DNA from: Kluyveromyces lactis
Lineage: Eukaryota > Ascomycota > Saccharomycetes > Saccharomycetales > Saccharomycetaceae
Direction: 5' to 3'
DNA: 64,000 bases
Assembly (NCBI RefSeq): GCF_000002515.2
Contig: NC_006041.1
Location: 248,001 to 312,000, forward strand
The notes below the pieces were generated by a model. That model did not search any database. It had not been told where the DNA came from and worked only from the letters and a program-made list of their open reading frames with translations. The position numbers were made by a program, and so were the translations under genes. Positions 19,778 through 29,092 of this stretch are shown in pieces (the stretch's first letter is position 1; every line of letters starts with the position of its first letter).

Positions 19778-20788
19778 TTATACACGTGACGACGTAATAA
19801 CTCTTTGGGTCTTGGGCAAAGAGAACTGTCTCAGAGGAACGTAACTGTTATCTGCATTGGCTAATCCGGAGTACAGTACGTAGAATGCACACATAGCGCT
19901 GAACATACCAAAGTATCCTCCCGCTTTTGCGATTGGTACGCTATCCAAAAACTCAGAGCATGCAAGCATGATGAACGTCATCTCCAAGAAAGTGAAACAT
20001 AGGAATAGGCCCCATGTCGATTTCATAGTACATAACCAGCACAGTGTGGTGAAAACTGTCCAACACGTTAGGTATAGACCTAACGCATTCTTCAACATTG
20101 CCGGGTCGTCAGAGTAACTCGATACGATATTGAATTGATCAGTCAATATCACTGAATAACTTAACCAAAAGCCTCCGTATGCCCCGAGCACAGTCATACC
20201 AAATGTGTCACCCAATGGGAAACAGAATAAACCGGCTATTAATTCGATGATCCCACCGTAAAAGATTGCAGCGCCCAGCACTATCTTATTGTTAGTGACT
20301 CCTCTCACTTGTGCGTTCACCATCGATAGTAATAGACAAGAAAACCCAAAGCTAGACAAACCTAGCGGCAATGGGTTGGCGTATACTTTGTGATCGGTAT
20401 CAAGATCTGCCAGTTCACCTTGCAGTAAAGTGACGTTGGTCTTGGCGCGGGTTAACTCTTCGGTTTGGTTTTCTAGGTCATGATCTCGAGCTAACCATTG
20501 TTCCAAATCAGAAGTCATGTACGTCTTCCCACCAATCACTACGTACTCTTCTTTTGCTCTTTTATTGTGACGACGTTGACGGTTTTTATCCATGCTATCG
20601 TCATCATCACCGTCAAAAGAGCTGGAATCGTCATCATCTCTTTCATCGACTAGCATTTTAGGTACATCTTCTTCGTCATATTCATCGCTGTTGGAGTTTA
20701 TCCGTTCAATAGTAAAGAGTGTATTAGACGTTTCAGTGGCCGTTACCTTCGGTAGTTGTTTAATGCTATCTTCACGGTATTCGGTCAT
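19778..20788 (-). CDS. ATO-family transporter, copy 2 with acidic N-terminal extension
   Basis: A 336-residue paralogue of the neighbouring ATO3. The membrane domain from about residue 137 (YANPLPLGLSSFGFSC) aligns through NAQVRGVTNNK, GFWLSYSVILTDQFN and LCTMKSTWGLFL. The N-terminus is about 70 residues longer and rich in Asp/Ser (ERDDDDSSSFDGDDDDSMD), then basic (KNRQRRHNKRAKEE) and heptad-like. It ends SLPKTQRVITSSRV rather than the MPNAP of copy 1. Both are minus strand, so this is a tandem duplication. Whether it moves the same substrate is unknown. The start is the ATG at 20788. Its 2 kb upstream region suggests complex control. Confidence 0.9.
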   Translation of the reverse strand: MTEYREDSIKQLPKVTATETSNTLFTIERINSNSDEYDEEDVPKMLVDERDDDDSSSFDGDDDDSMDKNRQRRHNKRAKEEYVVIGGKTYMTSDLEQWLARDHDLENQTEELTRAKTNVTLLQGELADLDTDHKVYANPLPLGLSSFGFSCLLLSMVNAQVRGVTNNKIVLGAAIFYGGIIELIAGLFCFPLGDTFGMTVLGAYGGFWLSYSVILTDQFNIVSSYSDDPAMLKNALGLYLTCWTVFTTLCWLCTMKSTWGLFLCFTFLEMTFIMLACSEFLDSVPIAKAGGYFGMFSAMCAFYVLYSGLANADNSYVPLRQFSLPKTQRVITSSRV

Positions 20789-22870
20789 TTTTTTACCTTT
20801 CTTGTTAGAATGTTGAATGTGGAGTGGGGCAGTTTAGGTTCTCTTTCCTTTACGTTAAGAGAAATGGAGCAGCTGTTGTGGTGGATGTTAGAAACAGTTT
20901 GAGGCTGAAAATCAGAATATGCCTGTAACAATCAAGTGTGTGGTATTACCCCTCTTTTCCACTCAAGAATAAGCTATTGCAAACCAGAAGGTATAATTTG
21001 GTAACCCATCTGTCAAAAGAGGAGCACAGTTTTGCCTCTTCCCCTCAAATGATCTGGAAACCGATCAGATATATATATAGAGGAGAAATCTGATAATATG
21101 GGGGGGAAAATTCTCTCTTCCACAGCAATATCTCTCTAACTTGTTGTGAGCAGGAAAGAATTCTCACCCAGTCCTAAGTTCGGACACTTTGACTCTACTG
21201 CAATTACGGACTATCTCTCCAAATATCTGAAAAAAAGGCACGGAATCAGTATGAATTTCTATAACATTAATGGCCTAGGGTATTGCGATTAGTGTTTTCC
21301 AAACTTCTATCAAATGTTCTACTATACTCCTCGCGTTAAATCGGACACCTTTTCCTTCCAGTAGTAAAACAGAATAAGGTTTCTTTTTCCAATTATAACG
21401 AGGAGCTATACTTTCAGAGGTTGGCATAATACCCACAGTCACAGCGCACCGACAATAAAACCAACACGGAATTTCTCACAGAAGTATTACAGATAATCAA
21501 GCCTGTACTACACTCTGGCTAGACATCCGGTTTAAAATTGACAAGAAACTGGCATCTATTACTCTTTGTTGCTCGCGCTGAACCTTATCATTTGCCCGTT
21601 AAAAGATGTATGCTCTGTCCCATCCAGCCCTAAAGCAACTACAAAGCAAGTTCCTCCTCTTCTCCGAAGGATCACTATCGATTTACTGGAGAGTAAGTGG
21701 GTCTTGATAACTTGAATTGTCTCTCTATATTCCGATTTACGTGATAGTTTTATCGCTTGTCTATCGAGAAATTGCGTAGACAACTTTTATTGGTCGTCAA
21801 TCAGTCACTGCAGTTTCTCAGCCGTACAGAACAAGCGATGGTTGTACAATATAGACGGAGGCTTAGTGTTATAACGACGCTAAGTTTTTTTTCTTTTTCG
21901 GTATTTCCGATGTTAGTAAGAGATCCCTCTAGGAGTAATTTTACCAGGGTCTCTTCCTTTCTTAATTTCTCCGTACACCTGTTTGTATGCGGCTATCGTC
22001 TTGCCCCTCATTTTTTTTACAGATTGATATCCAATTGCGGCACGTTCTCTGTCTCTGTCTTGCACTCATAAATAAATAAACTAGATCTTGAATCTCTCTT
22101 GCACTTCAGCCACTTCAACTTGACGTTCTGATTAAAATATCGTAGAAACGCACCCAAAATTTTTAAAATAGAAAGTTTCAAGTAAGAATTCCGGGCAGCC
22201 GCACCATCTTGAAACTGCTAGGTACGTTTATTTTATTTTAAAATCGTGTTTGCCTCCACAACTTGAATATTCAAAAAGTTGCTATCTGGGATTGCTTGCT
22301 CTAGCAGCACTACGATGGAGCTACTGTTTCGATGGCAGACCCTCAAGTTCCTTGTTCAATCCCAACATACTAGGGTTAAAACCTTTCCCTTGGTCAGTCG
22401 AACTACTGATGTAACTATATTTTTTATTATTATGCCTTTCTTTTGATTACATGTTACGCCTCATGTCGTGCGGCTTTATTTAATGATAATGGCCTTTCTT
22501 GTCCCTCGAGGTTCTTTTCCCAGAAACATCCGCGAATGGGATTTGAAAAATAGAAAAAGGAACATAATAGGAAAACGTTTTTTCTGTCAAAGTTAGGTTT
22601 GGTACATTGAGATATGCCAATACCCAATGTTCGCATGTGAAACAGAAACGCCAGTAGCCTTGGAACTTGTGAAGGTGTTTTCCATCGTTGTTAACTCAGC
22701 TTACCTCACACGGCCTTAATCTTTCCCTTCCTTTTGCCGTCTTTCGGTGAATAGCATGTACTTAATATATATGGGTTGCAATTTGATTGCAGTTTTTCTA
22801 ACTTTGACGCCTAAAAATCATCTTTCAGATCCAAAAAAAATAATAAACGTTTAGTGTAGTGAACAATGTT
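20789..22870. promoter_or_regulatory. Long gene-free region upstream of ATO3 copy 2
   Basis: 2.1 kb, the longest stretch without a gene. CCCCT stress-type elements lie at 20949-20953 and 21041-21045. A TATA run is at 21070-21079, about 280 bases before the ATG of copy 2. Open frames at 21559-21783 and 21757-22071 are short, lack family features and are rejected. No tRNA, snoRNA or transposon is seen. The 3' end of the YOR131C orthologue borders it. Confidence 0.5.
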
Positions 22871-23603
22871 TTATATACAGCCTAAAAGATCAATTATATC
22901 GGAGAGTTTCTTGACACTGTAATGAACTAACGTCGTATCCTTTGTAAGATGTTTGTTTACATCGTTTTCCAGTAGAATTGTGGTAAAACCTGCTTCTAGG
23001 CCAGCTTGCATATCGTCAATAGAATCACCAACCATCACCATTTCGGAAGGGTTTATATTCAGACGTCTCGCAATATGCAGTAAAGGGTCAGGTTTAGGTT
23101 TTGGTGGTTGAAACTCCCTAGTTACTATACATTTGAACTCATTAAGTTCGGTAGGAACAAATGAATCAATTAAGTAGTTGACCGGTTTAATTAAATTCCT
23201 TGTACAGATACTTTTACTGACATCATTGTCGTTGAGATATTGGAACAGTTCTATAAGCCCGGACTGAGGTTGCATCTCATCCATTGCCCTTTGTTCAACT
23301 GCTTCTATTTTGTTATGTGCCTCGACTCTTTCCTCTATTGTGGGAAGGTTTTCTATAAAATGTAATATATCGATACTTTTATCGAGACATCCAACAGCTT
23401 CTCTCATGGCTTCTAATGTCATCAGAAAGAATTTGTTAGTCTAAAACGAGTTGCTAATGGCTTTGCCTGGTGTTGAGCTACAAATCCATTGTAGTTCATT
23501 GTTAATACATACTGAACATCCATGTCTGTGGAAGACATAAGGTACCATCCATGTCAAAGACAAAAGATCTTATACTCTTATCAGTAGCCTTTAACCTTAG
23601 CAT
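22871..23603 (-). CDS. YOR131C-type HAD-like hydrolase, two exons
   Basis: Exon 1 is 23603-23513 and exon 2 is 23412-22871, both minus strand, joining to 210 residues (S. cerevisiae YOR131C is 218). Exon 1 gives MLRLKATDKSIRSFVFDMDG and carries the HAD nucleophile motif FDMDGTL (D17, D19). Exon 2 carries ICTRN (motif II region), KPKPDPLLH (motif III Lys) and MVMVGDSIDDMQAG (motif IV). The joint reads WMF-K-AMREAVG where S. cerevisiae reads WMF-P-AMRNAIG. Reading exon 2 alone starts inside the intron and loses the catalytic aspartates. It is a putative small-molecule phosphatase of unknown substrate. Position matches YOR131C, between ORT1 and VPS17. Confidence 0.9.
23413..23512 (-). other. Intron of the YOR131C orthologue (100 bases)
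   Basis: On the minus strand the donor is GTATGT (plus positions 23512-23507), the branchpoint GACTAAC (23441-23435) and the acceptor TAG (23415-23413). The branchpoint is 23 bases from the acceptor. It interrupts a codon after its first base. S. cerevisiae YOR131C is not known to me to have an intron. Confidence 0.85.
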
Positions 23604-23879
23604 AACGTATACTAATGCAGTCTTTTGTACCGGCTTGCTAGGTCAAGGTTAACTGCCTCATATGTTTTCTCTCTTTACTTTTGAACCAGTTCATTCCTAT
23701 TACCGTTCCATTTTTTTATACGTTATGGAAAATAGGAAAAAGCTAGAGGAGACATTCTACCCAGAACAAAATATAATTCTGAATCTTTAAAAAATGATAC
23801 TTATTTATGCATAAATCGAGGAGTTAAGGAACCACCATTGCCAACCAACAGAGTTTTGGCACTGCAAACTCTACGCAAG

Positions 23880-25535
23880 ATGACTTCATCGGTACCATAT
23901 GATCCTTACGATGATATGGACAACAATCCTTTTGCAGAACCTGTAGAACCTCTTGCGGTTCCGGAAACGATAAACAGCATAACCAGGGGAGATCAGGAAC
24001 AACAGCCAGATACAGAAAGGAACAACAAGGAACATAGTAGCCACAAAGATAATGATAGTGAGTCCACTAATACAACTAATCAACAAGAAAATGGCAATGA
24101 CTCCGCCGTGAATGACATACCAATTGATGAACTTCTTCCTGAACGGAAAAACAACAAATACAACCTCTTTGTACAAGTGACTGGGATCGAGCGGGCTGGA
24201 TCATTAACGAATAAAAAGGAAAACCCATCGATCAAATTCGACTGTACCACGAACTTACCCACATTCCGTAAACCTAAACATAAGAAATTGAAAAAAACGT
24301 ATACCGAGTTCTATAAGCTATTCAAATACTTGAATGCAGCAATCCCCGAAACGTTTGTACCATCGCTACCAAACTCATTCACGTCATATGGTATAAATAA
24401 CGAAGAAGATGCCATAAAGACCGCCGCAAATTTCCAGAGTTGGTTCAACAGAATTACTTCGGACCCATTGATAATTCGCAGCGATGAAGTAGCGATCTTT
24501 ATCGAATCTGATTTCAATACATATACTCCCTTGAAGAAAGTATCATCAATCTCTGGCCTTAAGAGGAAGACTTTAAAACAGTTGAGCCCACCCTATGACG
24601 AGACATTGGCACTTGCTGAATTCAGGCCATTGGTCAAATCTATCTACCATACGACTCAAGAGATCAAGGCAAAACTTTTGAAAATGGCAACTGTGAGAAG
24701 ACAACTAAGCCAAGAAGTGAATCAATTCGGTCAAGCGTTCCAACCACTATCCCTAGATAACTCAGATTTATATCACAAGTTTGGCCGTGTGATTACGGCA
24801 ATCGGTGACATCGAGAGCATTGTAGCCAACCTCGACATGGCCACTTTATTCGACCCACTTGAGAGCATCGAGCATGACTCGTACATCATCAAAGAAGCAC
24901 TCACAAATCGTCATTTCGTGATGCGTGAACTATTACAAGCGCAACAGACTTCTAGACAAAGACAGGAGAATGCCAGGAAATTGAGAGCGAAAAGAGATAT
25001 AAATCCTTTGAAAGTGGATGAATCTATAAGACAACTGAAAGAGTCTACGAAAAACGAACACGATCTAACGATCAAATTGAAACGAATCACTGCAAACATG
25101 CTCATTGAACGCGAAAGATGGCTAGTGTACTTGCAGGAAACCTTGGCACAAGCTATCAAGGAGTTCGTTTTGAGAAAGATAGAGTACGACAGGAAAAAAT
25201 TATCCTTACTGGAGCGTATACGTCTCACTGTAAGAACCGCAGATGGCAAAGGTGGGCTCTCACGACTTGGTAGATCCTCCCTCCCGACCATCTCAACACT
25301 CTCATCTTCTCAATCGTACTCTGGAGACAGTTGGACTGGCGACAAGACCAGAACTCCTCATCTCATTGGTGGGATCGTCACTACAGAATTTGACAATGCA
25401 GTATTCAACCCAAACAACTCACATGGGGAAACAAACACTAGTCAACCACAATCTTCCAGACAGTCAGAAAACATCGAACAGGTGGGACTCTCTGCACGCC
25501 AGGCAGCATCACTTCTAGGAGACGGCACTTTCTAG
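23880..25535 (+). CDS. VPS17: Retromer sorting nexin Vps17
   Basis: The 551-residue protein has the same length as I recall for S. cerevisiae Vps17. It is a PX-BAR subunit of the retromer membrane coat that pairs with Vps5 and returns Vps10 from endosome to Golgi. The N-terminal 90 residues are acidic and disordered (DPYDDMDNNPFAEP). The PX domain spans roughly residues 95-215 (LFVQVTGIERAG to FIESDFNTY). A helical BAR region follows to about 460, and a Ser-rich tail ends the protein. The open frame reaches 23838 only through a TTG, so the ATG at 23880 is used. Position matches YOR132W. Confidence 0.94.
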   Translation: MTSSVPYDPYDDMDNNPFAEPVEPLAVPETINSITRGDQEQQPDTERNNKEHSSHKDNDSESTNTTNQQENGNDSAVNDIPIDELLPERKNNKYNLFVQVTGIERAGSLTNKKENPSIKFDCTTNLPTFRKPKHKKLKKTYTEFYKLFKYLNAAIPETFVPSLPNSFTSYGINNEEDAIKTAANFQSWFNRITSDPLIIRSDEVAIFIESDFNTYTPLKKVSSISGLKRKTLKQLSPPYDETLALAEFRPLVKSIYHTTQEIKAKLLKMATVRRQLSQEVNQFGQAFQPLSLDNSDLYHKFGRVITAIGDIESIVANLDMATLFDPLESIEHDSYIIKEALTNRHFVMRELLQAQQTSRQRQENARKLRAKRDINPLKVDESIRQLKESTKNEHDLTIKLKRITANMLIERERWLVYLQETLAQAIKEFVLRKIEYDRKKLSLLERIRLTVRTADGKGGLSRLGRSSLPTISTLSSSQSYSGDSWTGDKTRTPHLIGGIVTTEFDNAVFNPNNSHGETNTSQPQSSRQSENIEQVGLSARQAASLLGDGTF

Positions 25536-26094
25536 TCGGACAGACAAACAGACACACATGCATACACACTGGCATGTCTGTCTCATTAATCATGTCGATA
25601 CATATATAGTAAGGCAAACTACATACGTAAATCAACCGCCACGTGACTATAATCACTTACAACGACTAGACAAAATTTTAAAAAAACACGCAAATAAAAT
25701 CTGGGCGTCTTAGGGCCAGAAAATCGTAGCGCAGACGCAGCCTGCGAAACATTAGGGAAACACCAGCGAAACGAATACTCAGTAGAATAACGCAAATTAG
25801 GAAAAAATTTTTTTGTAAGCTCATCACATCGATTTGATTTTCTCAGTTATAGTGAAAAGAGAAAAATTTTTTCTTTAAATTTAGTTTAAACCATCTCATC
25901 TACATGTTACTCCTTTTCAATTAAGACAAAGAGATCTTTTGTAATGGTTTCATTTATTTAGTAGTTTGGTTTAGTTTGGATAATTAGATTATTGCTTAAT
26001 TGTTTCATTGTATTCTGCTTCCATTTGGATTTGTTTTCTCTGAAAAGACCAGAGCAAACTCCACAGACCGCTAACCTAAATTCTTTAATTCAAG
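25536..26094 (+). promoter_or_regulatory. EFT promoter region with two TTAGGG elements
   Basis: 559 bases before the EF-2 gene. TTAGGG occurs at 25710-25715 and 25752-25757, in the same orientation, about 340-385 bases before the ATG. TTAGGG is the core of the Tbf1 site. A CACGTG is at 25640-25645. T-rich and pyrimidine-rich sequence fills the last 250 bases, as in other highly expressed yeast genes. Confidence 0.45.
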
Positions 26095-28623
26095 ATGGTT
26101 GCTTTCACTGTTGACCAAATTCGTTCCTTGATGGACAAGGTTACCAATGTCCGTAACATGTCCGTTATTGCCCACGTCGATCACGGTAAGTCTACTTTGA
26201 CCGATTCTTTGGTGCAAAGAGCTGGTATTATTTCTGCTGCCAAGGCAGGTGAAGCTCGTTTCACCGATACCAGAAAGGATGAACAAGAAAGAGGTATTAC
26301 TATCAAGTCTACTGCTATTTCTTTATTCTCTGAAATGAGTGACGATGATGTTAAGGATATCAAGCAAAAGACTGACGGTAACGCTTTCTTGATCAACTTG
26401 ATCGATTCCCCAGGTCACGTTGATTTCTCTTCTGAAGTTACTGCCGCTTTGCGTGTTACTGATGGTGCTTTGGTTGTCGTTGATACCGTTGAAGGTGTCT
26501 GTGTCCAAACCGAAACCGTTTTGAGACAATCTTTGGCTGAAAGAATTAAGCCTGTTGTTGTTATCAACAAGGTTGACAGAGCTTTGTTGGAATTGCAAGT
26601 TTCCAAGGAAGATTTGTACCAATCTTTCTCCAGAACCGTTGAATCTGTCAACGTTATCATCTCCACCTACGCTGATGAAGTCTTGGGTGATGTCCAAGTT
26701 TACCCACAAAGAGGTACTGTTGCCTTCGGTTCCGGTTTGCACGGTTGGGCTTTCACCGTCAGACAATTTGCCAACAGATACTCTAAGAAGTTCGGTGTTG
26801 ACAGAGAAAAGATGATGGACAGATTATGGGGTGACTCTTACTTCAACCCAAAGACCAAGAAGTGGACTAACAAGGAAAGAGACGCCGATGGTAAGCCATT
26901 GGAAAGAGCTTTCAACATGTTCGTCTTGGACCCAATCTTCAGATTGTTTGCTGCCATCATGAACTTCAAGAAGGAAGAAATTCCAGTCTTGTTGGAGAAG
27001 TTAGAAATCAACTTGAAGGGTGACGAAAAGGAATTGGAAGGTAAGAACTTGTTGAAGGTTGTCATGAGAAAATTCTTGCCAGCTGCCGATGCTTTGTTGG
27101 AAATGATCATCTTGCACTTGCCATCTCCAGTTACTGCTCAAAATTACAGAGCTGAACAATTGTACGAAGGTCCATCTGATGATCCAGCTTGTATTGCTAT
27201 CAAGAACTGTGATCCAAAGTCCGATTTGATGTTGTACGTCTCTAAGATGGTTCCTACCTCTGATAAGGGTAGATTCTACGCTTTCGGTAGAGTTTTCGCT
27301 GGTACCGTTAAGTCTGGTCAAAAGGTTAGAATCCAAGGTCCAAACTTCATTCCAGGTAAGAAGGAAGATTTGTTCATTAAGGCCATTCAAAGAGCTGTTT
27401 TGATGATGGGTAGATTCGTCGAACCAATCGATGACTGTCCAGCCGGTAACATTATCGGTTTGGTCGGTATCGATCAATTCTTGTTGAAGACCGGTACTTT
27501 GACCACTTTCGAAGGTGCTCACAACATGAAGGTCATGAAGTTCTCTGTCTCTCCAGTTGTCCAAGTCGCTGTCGAAGTTAAGAATGCTAACGACTTGCCA
27601 AAATTGGTCGAAGGTTTGAAGAGATTGTCCAAGTCCGATCCATGTGTTTTGGTTTCCATGTCCGAATCTGGTGAACATATTGTCGCTGGTACCGGTGAAT
27701 TGCATTTGGAAATTTGTTTGCAAGATTTGGAAAACGACCACGCTGGTATTCCATTGAAGATCTCTCCTCCAGTTGTCGCTTACAGAGAAACTGTTGAAGG
27801 TGAATCTTCCCAAACTGCTTTGTCTAAGTCTCCAAACAAGCATAACAGAATCTACTTGAAGGCTCAACCAATCGATGAAGAAGTTTCTTTGGCTATCGAA
27901 GGTGGTAAGATCAACCCAAGAGATGATTTCAAGGCCAGAGCTAGAATTATGGCTGATGAATTCGGCTGGGATGTCACTGACGCCAGAAAGATCTGGTGTT
28001 TCGGTCCTGACGGTAACGGTCCAAACTTGGTTGTTGACCAAACTAAGGCTGTCCAATACTTGAACGAAATCAAGGACTCCGTTGTTGCTGCTTTCCAATG
28101 GGCTACCAAGGAGGGTCCAATCTTCGGTGAACAAATGAGATCCGTTAGAGTTAACATCTTGGATGTTACCTTGCATGCTGATGCCATTCACAGAGGTGGT
28201 GGTCAAATCATCCCAACCATGAGAAGGGCTACTTACGCCGGTTTCTTGTTGGCTGAACCAAAGATTCAAGAACCAGTCTTCTTGGTCGAAATTCAATGTC
28301 CAGAACAAGCTATTGGTGGTATCTACTCCGTCTTGAACAAGAAGAGAGGTCAAGTCGTCTCTGAAGAACAAAGACCAGGTACTCCATTGTTCACCGTCAA
28401 GGCTTACTTGCCAATTAACGAATCTTTCGGTTTCACTGGTGAATTGAGACAAGCTACCGGTGGTCAAGCTTTCCCACAGATGGTGTTCGATCACTGGGCC
28501 ACTCTAGGTACTGACCCATTGGACCCATCCACCAAGGCTGGTGAAATTGTCTTGGCTGCTAGAAAGAGACAAGGTATGAAGGAAGAAGTTCCAGGCTGGC
28601 AAGAATACTACGATAAGTTGTAA
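26095..28623 (+). CDS. EFT1: Translation elongation factor 2
   Basis: An 842-residue EF-2, exactly the family length. The GTPase motifs are AHVDHGKST (G1, about residue 25), the switch region [21 protein letters not shown] (G3) and NKVD (G4). The diphthamide histidine is H699 in [12 protein letters not shown]. It promotes ribosomal translocation. Codon use is extremely biased (TTG for Leu, AGA for Arg, GGT for Gly), as expected for an abundant protein. S. cerevisiae keeps two copies, EFT1 (YOR133W) and EFT2 (YDR385W), from its genome duplication; this single gene sits between the VPS17 (YOR132W) and MUS81 (YDR386W) orthologues and is ancestral to both. Confidence 0.98.
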   Translation: MVAFTVDQIRSLMDKVTNVRNMSVIAHVDHGKSTLTDSLVQRAGIISAAKAGEARFTDTRKDEQERGITIKSTAISLFSEMSDDDVKDIKQKTDGNAFLINLIDSPGHVDFSSEVTAALRVTDGALVVVDTVEGVCVQTETVLRQSLAERIKPVVVINKVDRALLELQVSKEDLYQSFSRTVESVNVIISTYADEVLGDVQVYPQRGTVAFGSGLHGWAFTVRQFANRYSKKFGVDREKMMDRLWGDSYFNPKTKKWTNKERDADGKPLERAFNMFVLDPIFRLFAAIMNFKKEEIPVLLEKLEINLKGDEKELEGKNLLKVVMRKFLPAADALLEMIILHLPSPVTAQNYRAEQLYEGPSDDPACIAIKNCDPKSDLMLYVSKMVPTSDKGRFYAFGRVFAGTVKSGQKVRIQGPNFIPGKKEDLFIKAIQRAVLMMGRFVEPIDDCPAGNIIGLVGIDQFLLKTGTLTTFEGAHNMKVMKFSVSPVVQVAVEVKNANDLPKLVEGLKRLSKSDPCVLVSMSESGEHIVAGTGELHLEICLQDLENDHAGIPLKISPPVVAYRETVEGESSQTALSKSPNKHNRIYLKAQPIDEEVSLAIEGGKINPRDDFKARARIMADEFGWDVTDARKIWCFGPDGNGPNLVVDQTKAVQYLNEIKDSVVAAFQWATKEGPIFGEQMRSVRVNILDVTLHADAIHRGGGQIIPTMRRATYAGFLLAEPKIQEPVFLVEIQCPEQAIGGIYSVLNKKRGQVVSEEQRPGTPLFTVKAYLPINESFGFTGELRQATGGQAFPQMVFDHWATLGTDPLDPSTKAGEIVLAARKRQGMKEEVPGWQEYYDKL

Positions 28624-29092
28624 TCAAGCTCTTATTGTAGTCTCTCGTTCTCCTTCAATGGAATTTTATATTTGTACAAATACACTCATACCTTATTTTG
28701 TATAGCTCCTATCTTAGAAGTCTTTTAATCAGTAAGTATACTTTAATGCAATATACTAACATATAAACAAAAAAATAAGAACACGTAGTCCATTTCTATT
28801 TTCAAAATGGAGAACGATGGGAAGCATTTCCATTTCTTTTCATCGTGAAATTCGATTCTTTCCCCTTTTCTAACCCATCTGATGTGCTCGGCGTAGTTAT
28901 GAGCTTGATCTAATTTCTTTTATATTTTTGTTTACATTCACGTAAAGATCAAGAAATTATATCATGGAAGATGAAAAACCTAATCATCGCTGTGCCTGAT
29001 AGAAGAAATACATAATAGAGGTGATTCCAGGCTGTTCTTACGAGAGCCATTCATAGGGTGTCACATACTTTTGATATCTCCCTCAGTTACAA
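28624..29092. other. EFT-MUS81 intergenic region
   Basis: 469 bases between two plus-strand genes. A TACTAAC at 28754-28760 has a GTAAGT only about 20 bases upstream and so is not part of a usable intron. Nothing else defined is seen. Confidence 0.45.

Noticed and set aside
14750-22870. Expected tRNA-Asp near ORT1/YOR131C as in S. cerevisiae
   Set aside because: No A-box/B-box pair or acceptor stem is seen on either strand in the intergenic regions here.
22871-23422. YOR131C orthologue as a truncated, inactive 183-residue protein
   Set aside because: A well-formed intron and a conserved first exon restore the full HAD protein.
27001-28494. A 497-codon open frame antisense to EF-2
   Set aside because: It lies wholly inside EFT on the opposite strand. 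Strong codon bias in EFT removes stop codons from this frame, and the product is low-complexity Ser/Gln/Trp/Asp-rich without a family.
28733-28760. GTAAGT and TACTAAC after EFT as an intron
   Set aside because: Donor and branchpoint are only about 20 bases apart, below the minimum for yeast splicing, and no coding frame flanks them.
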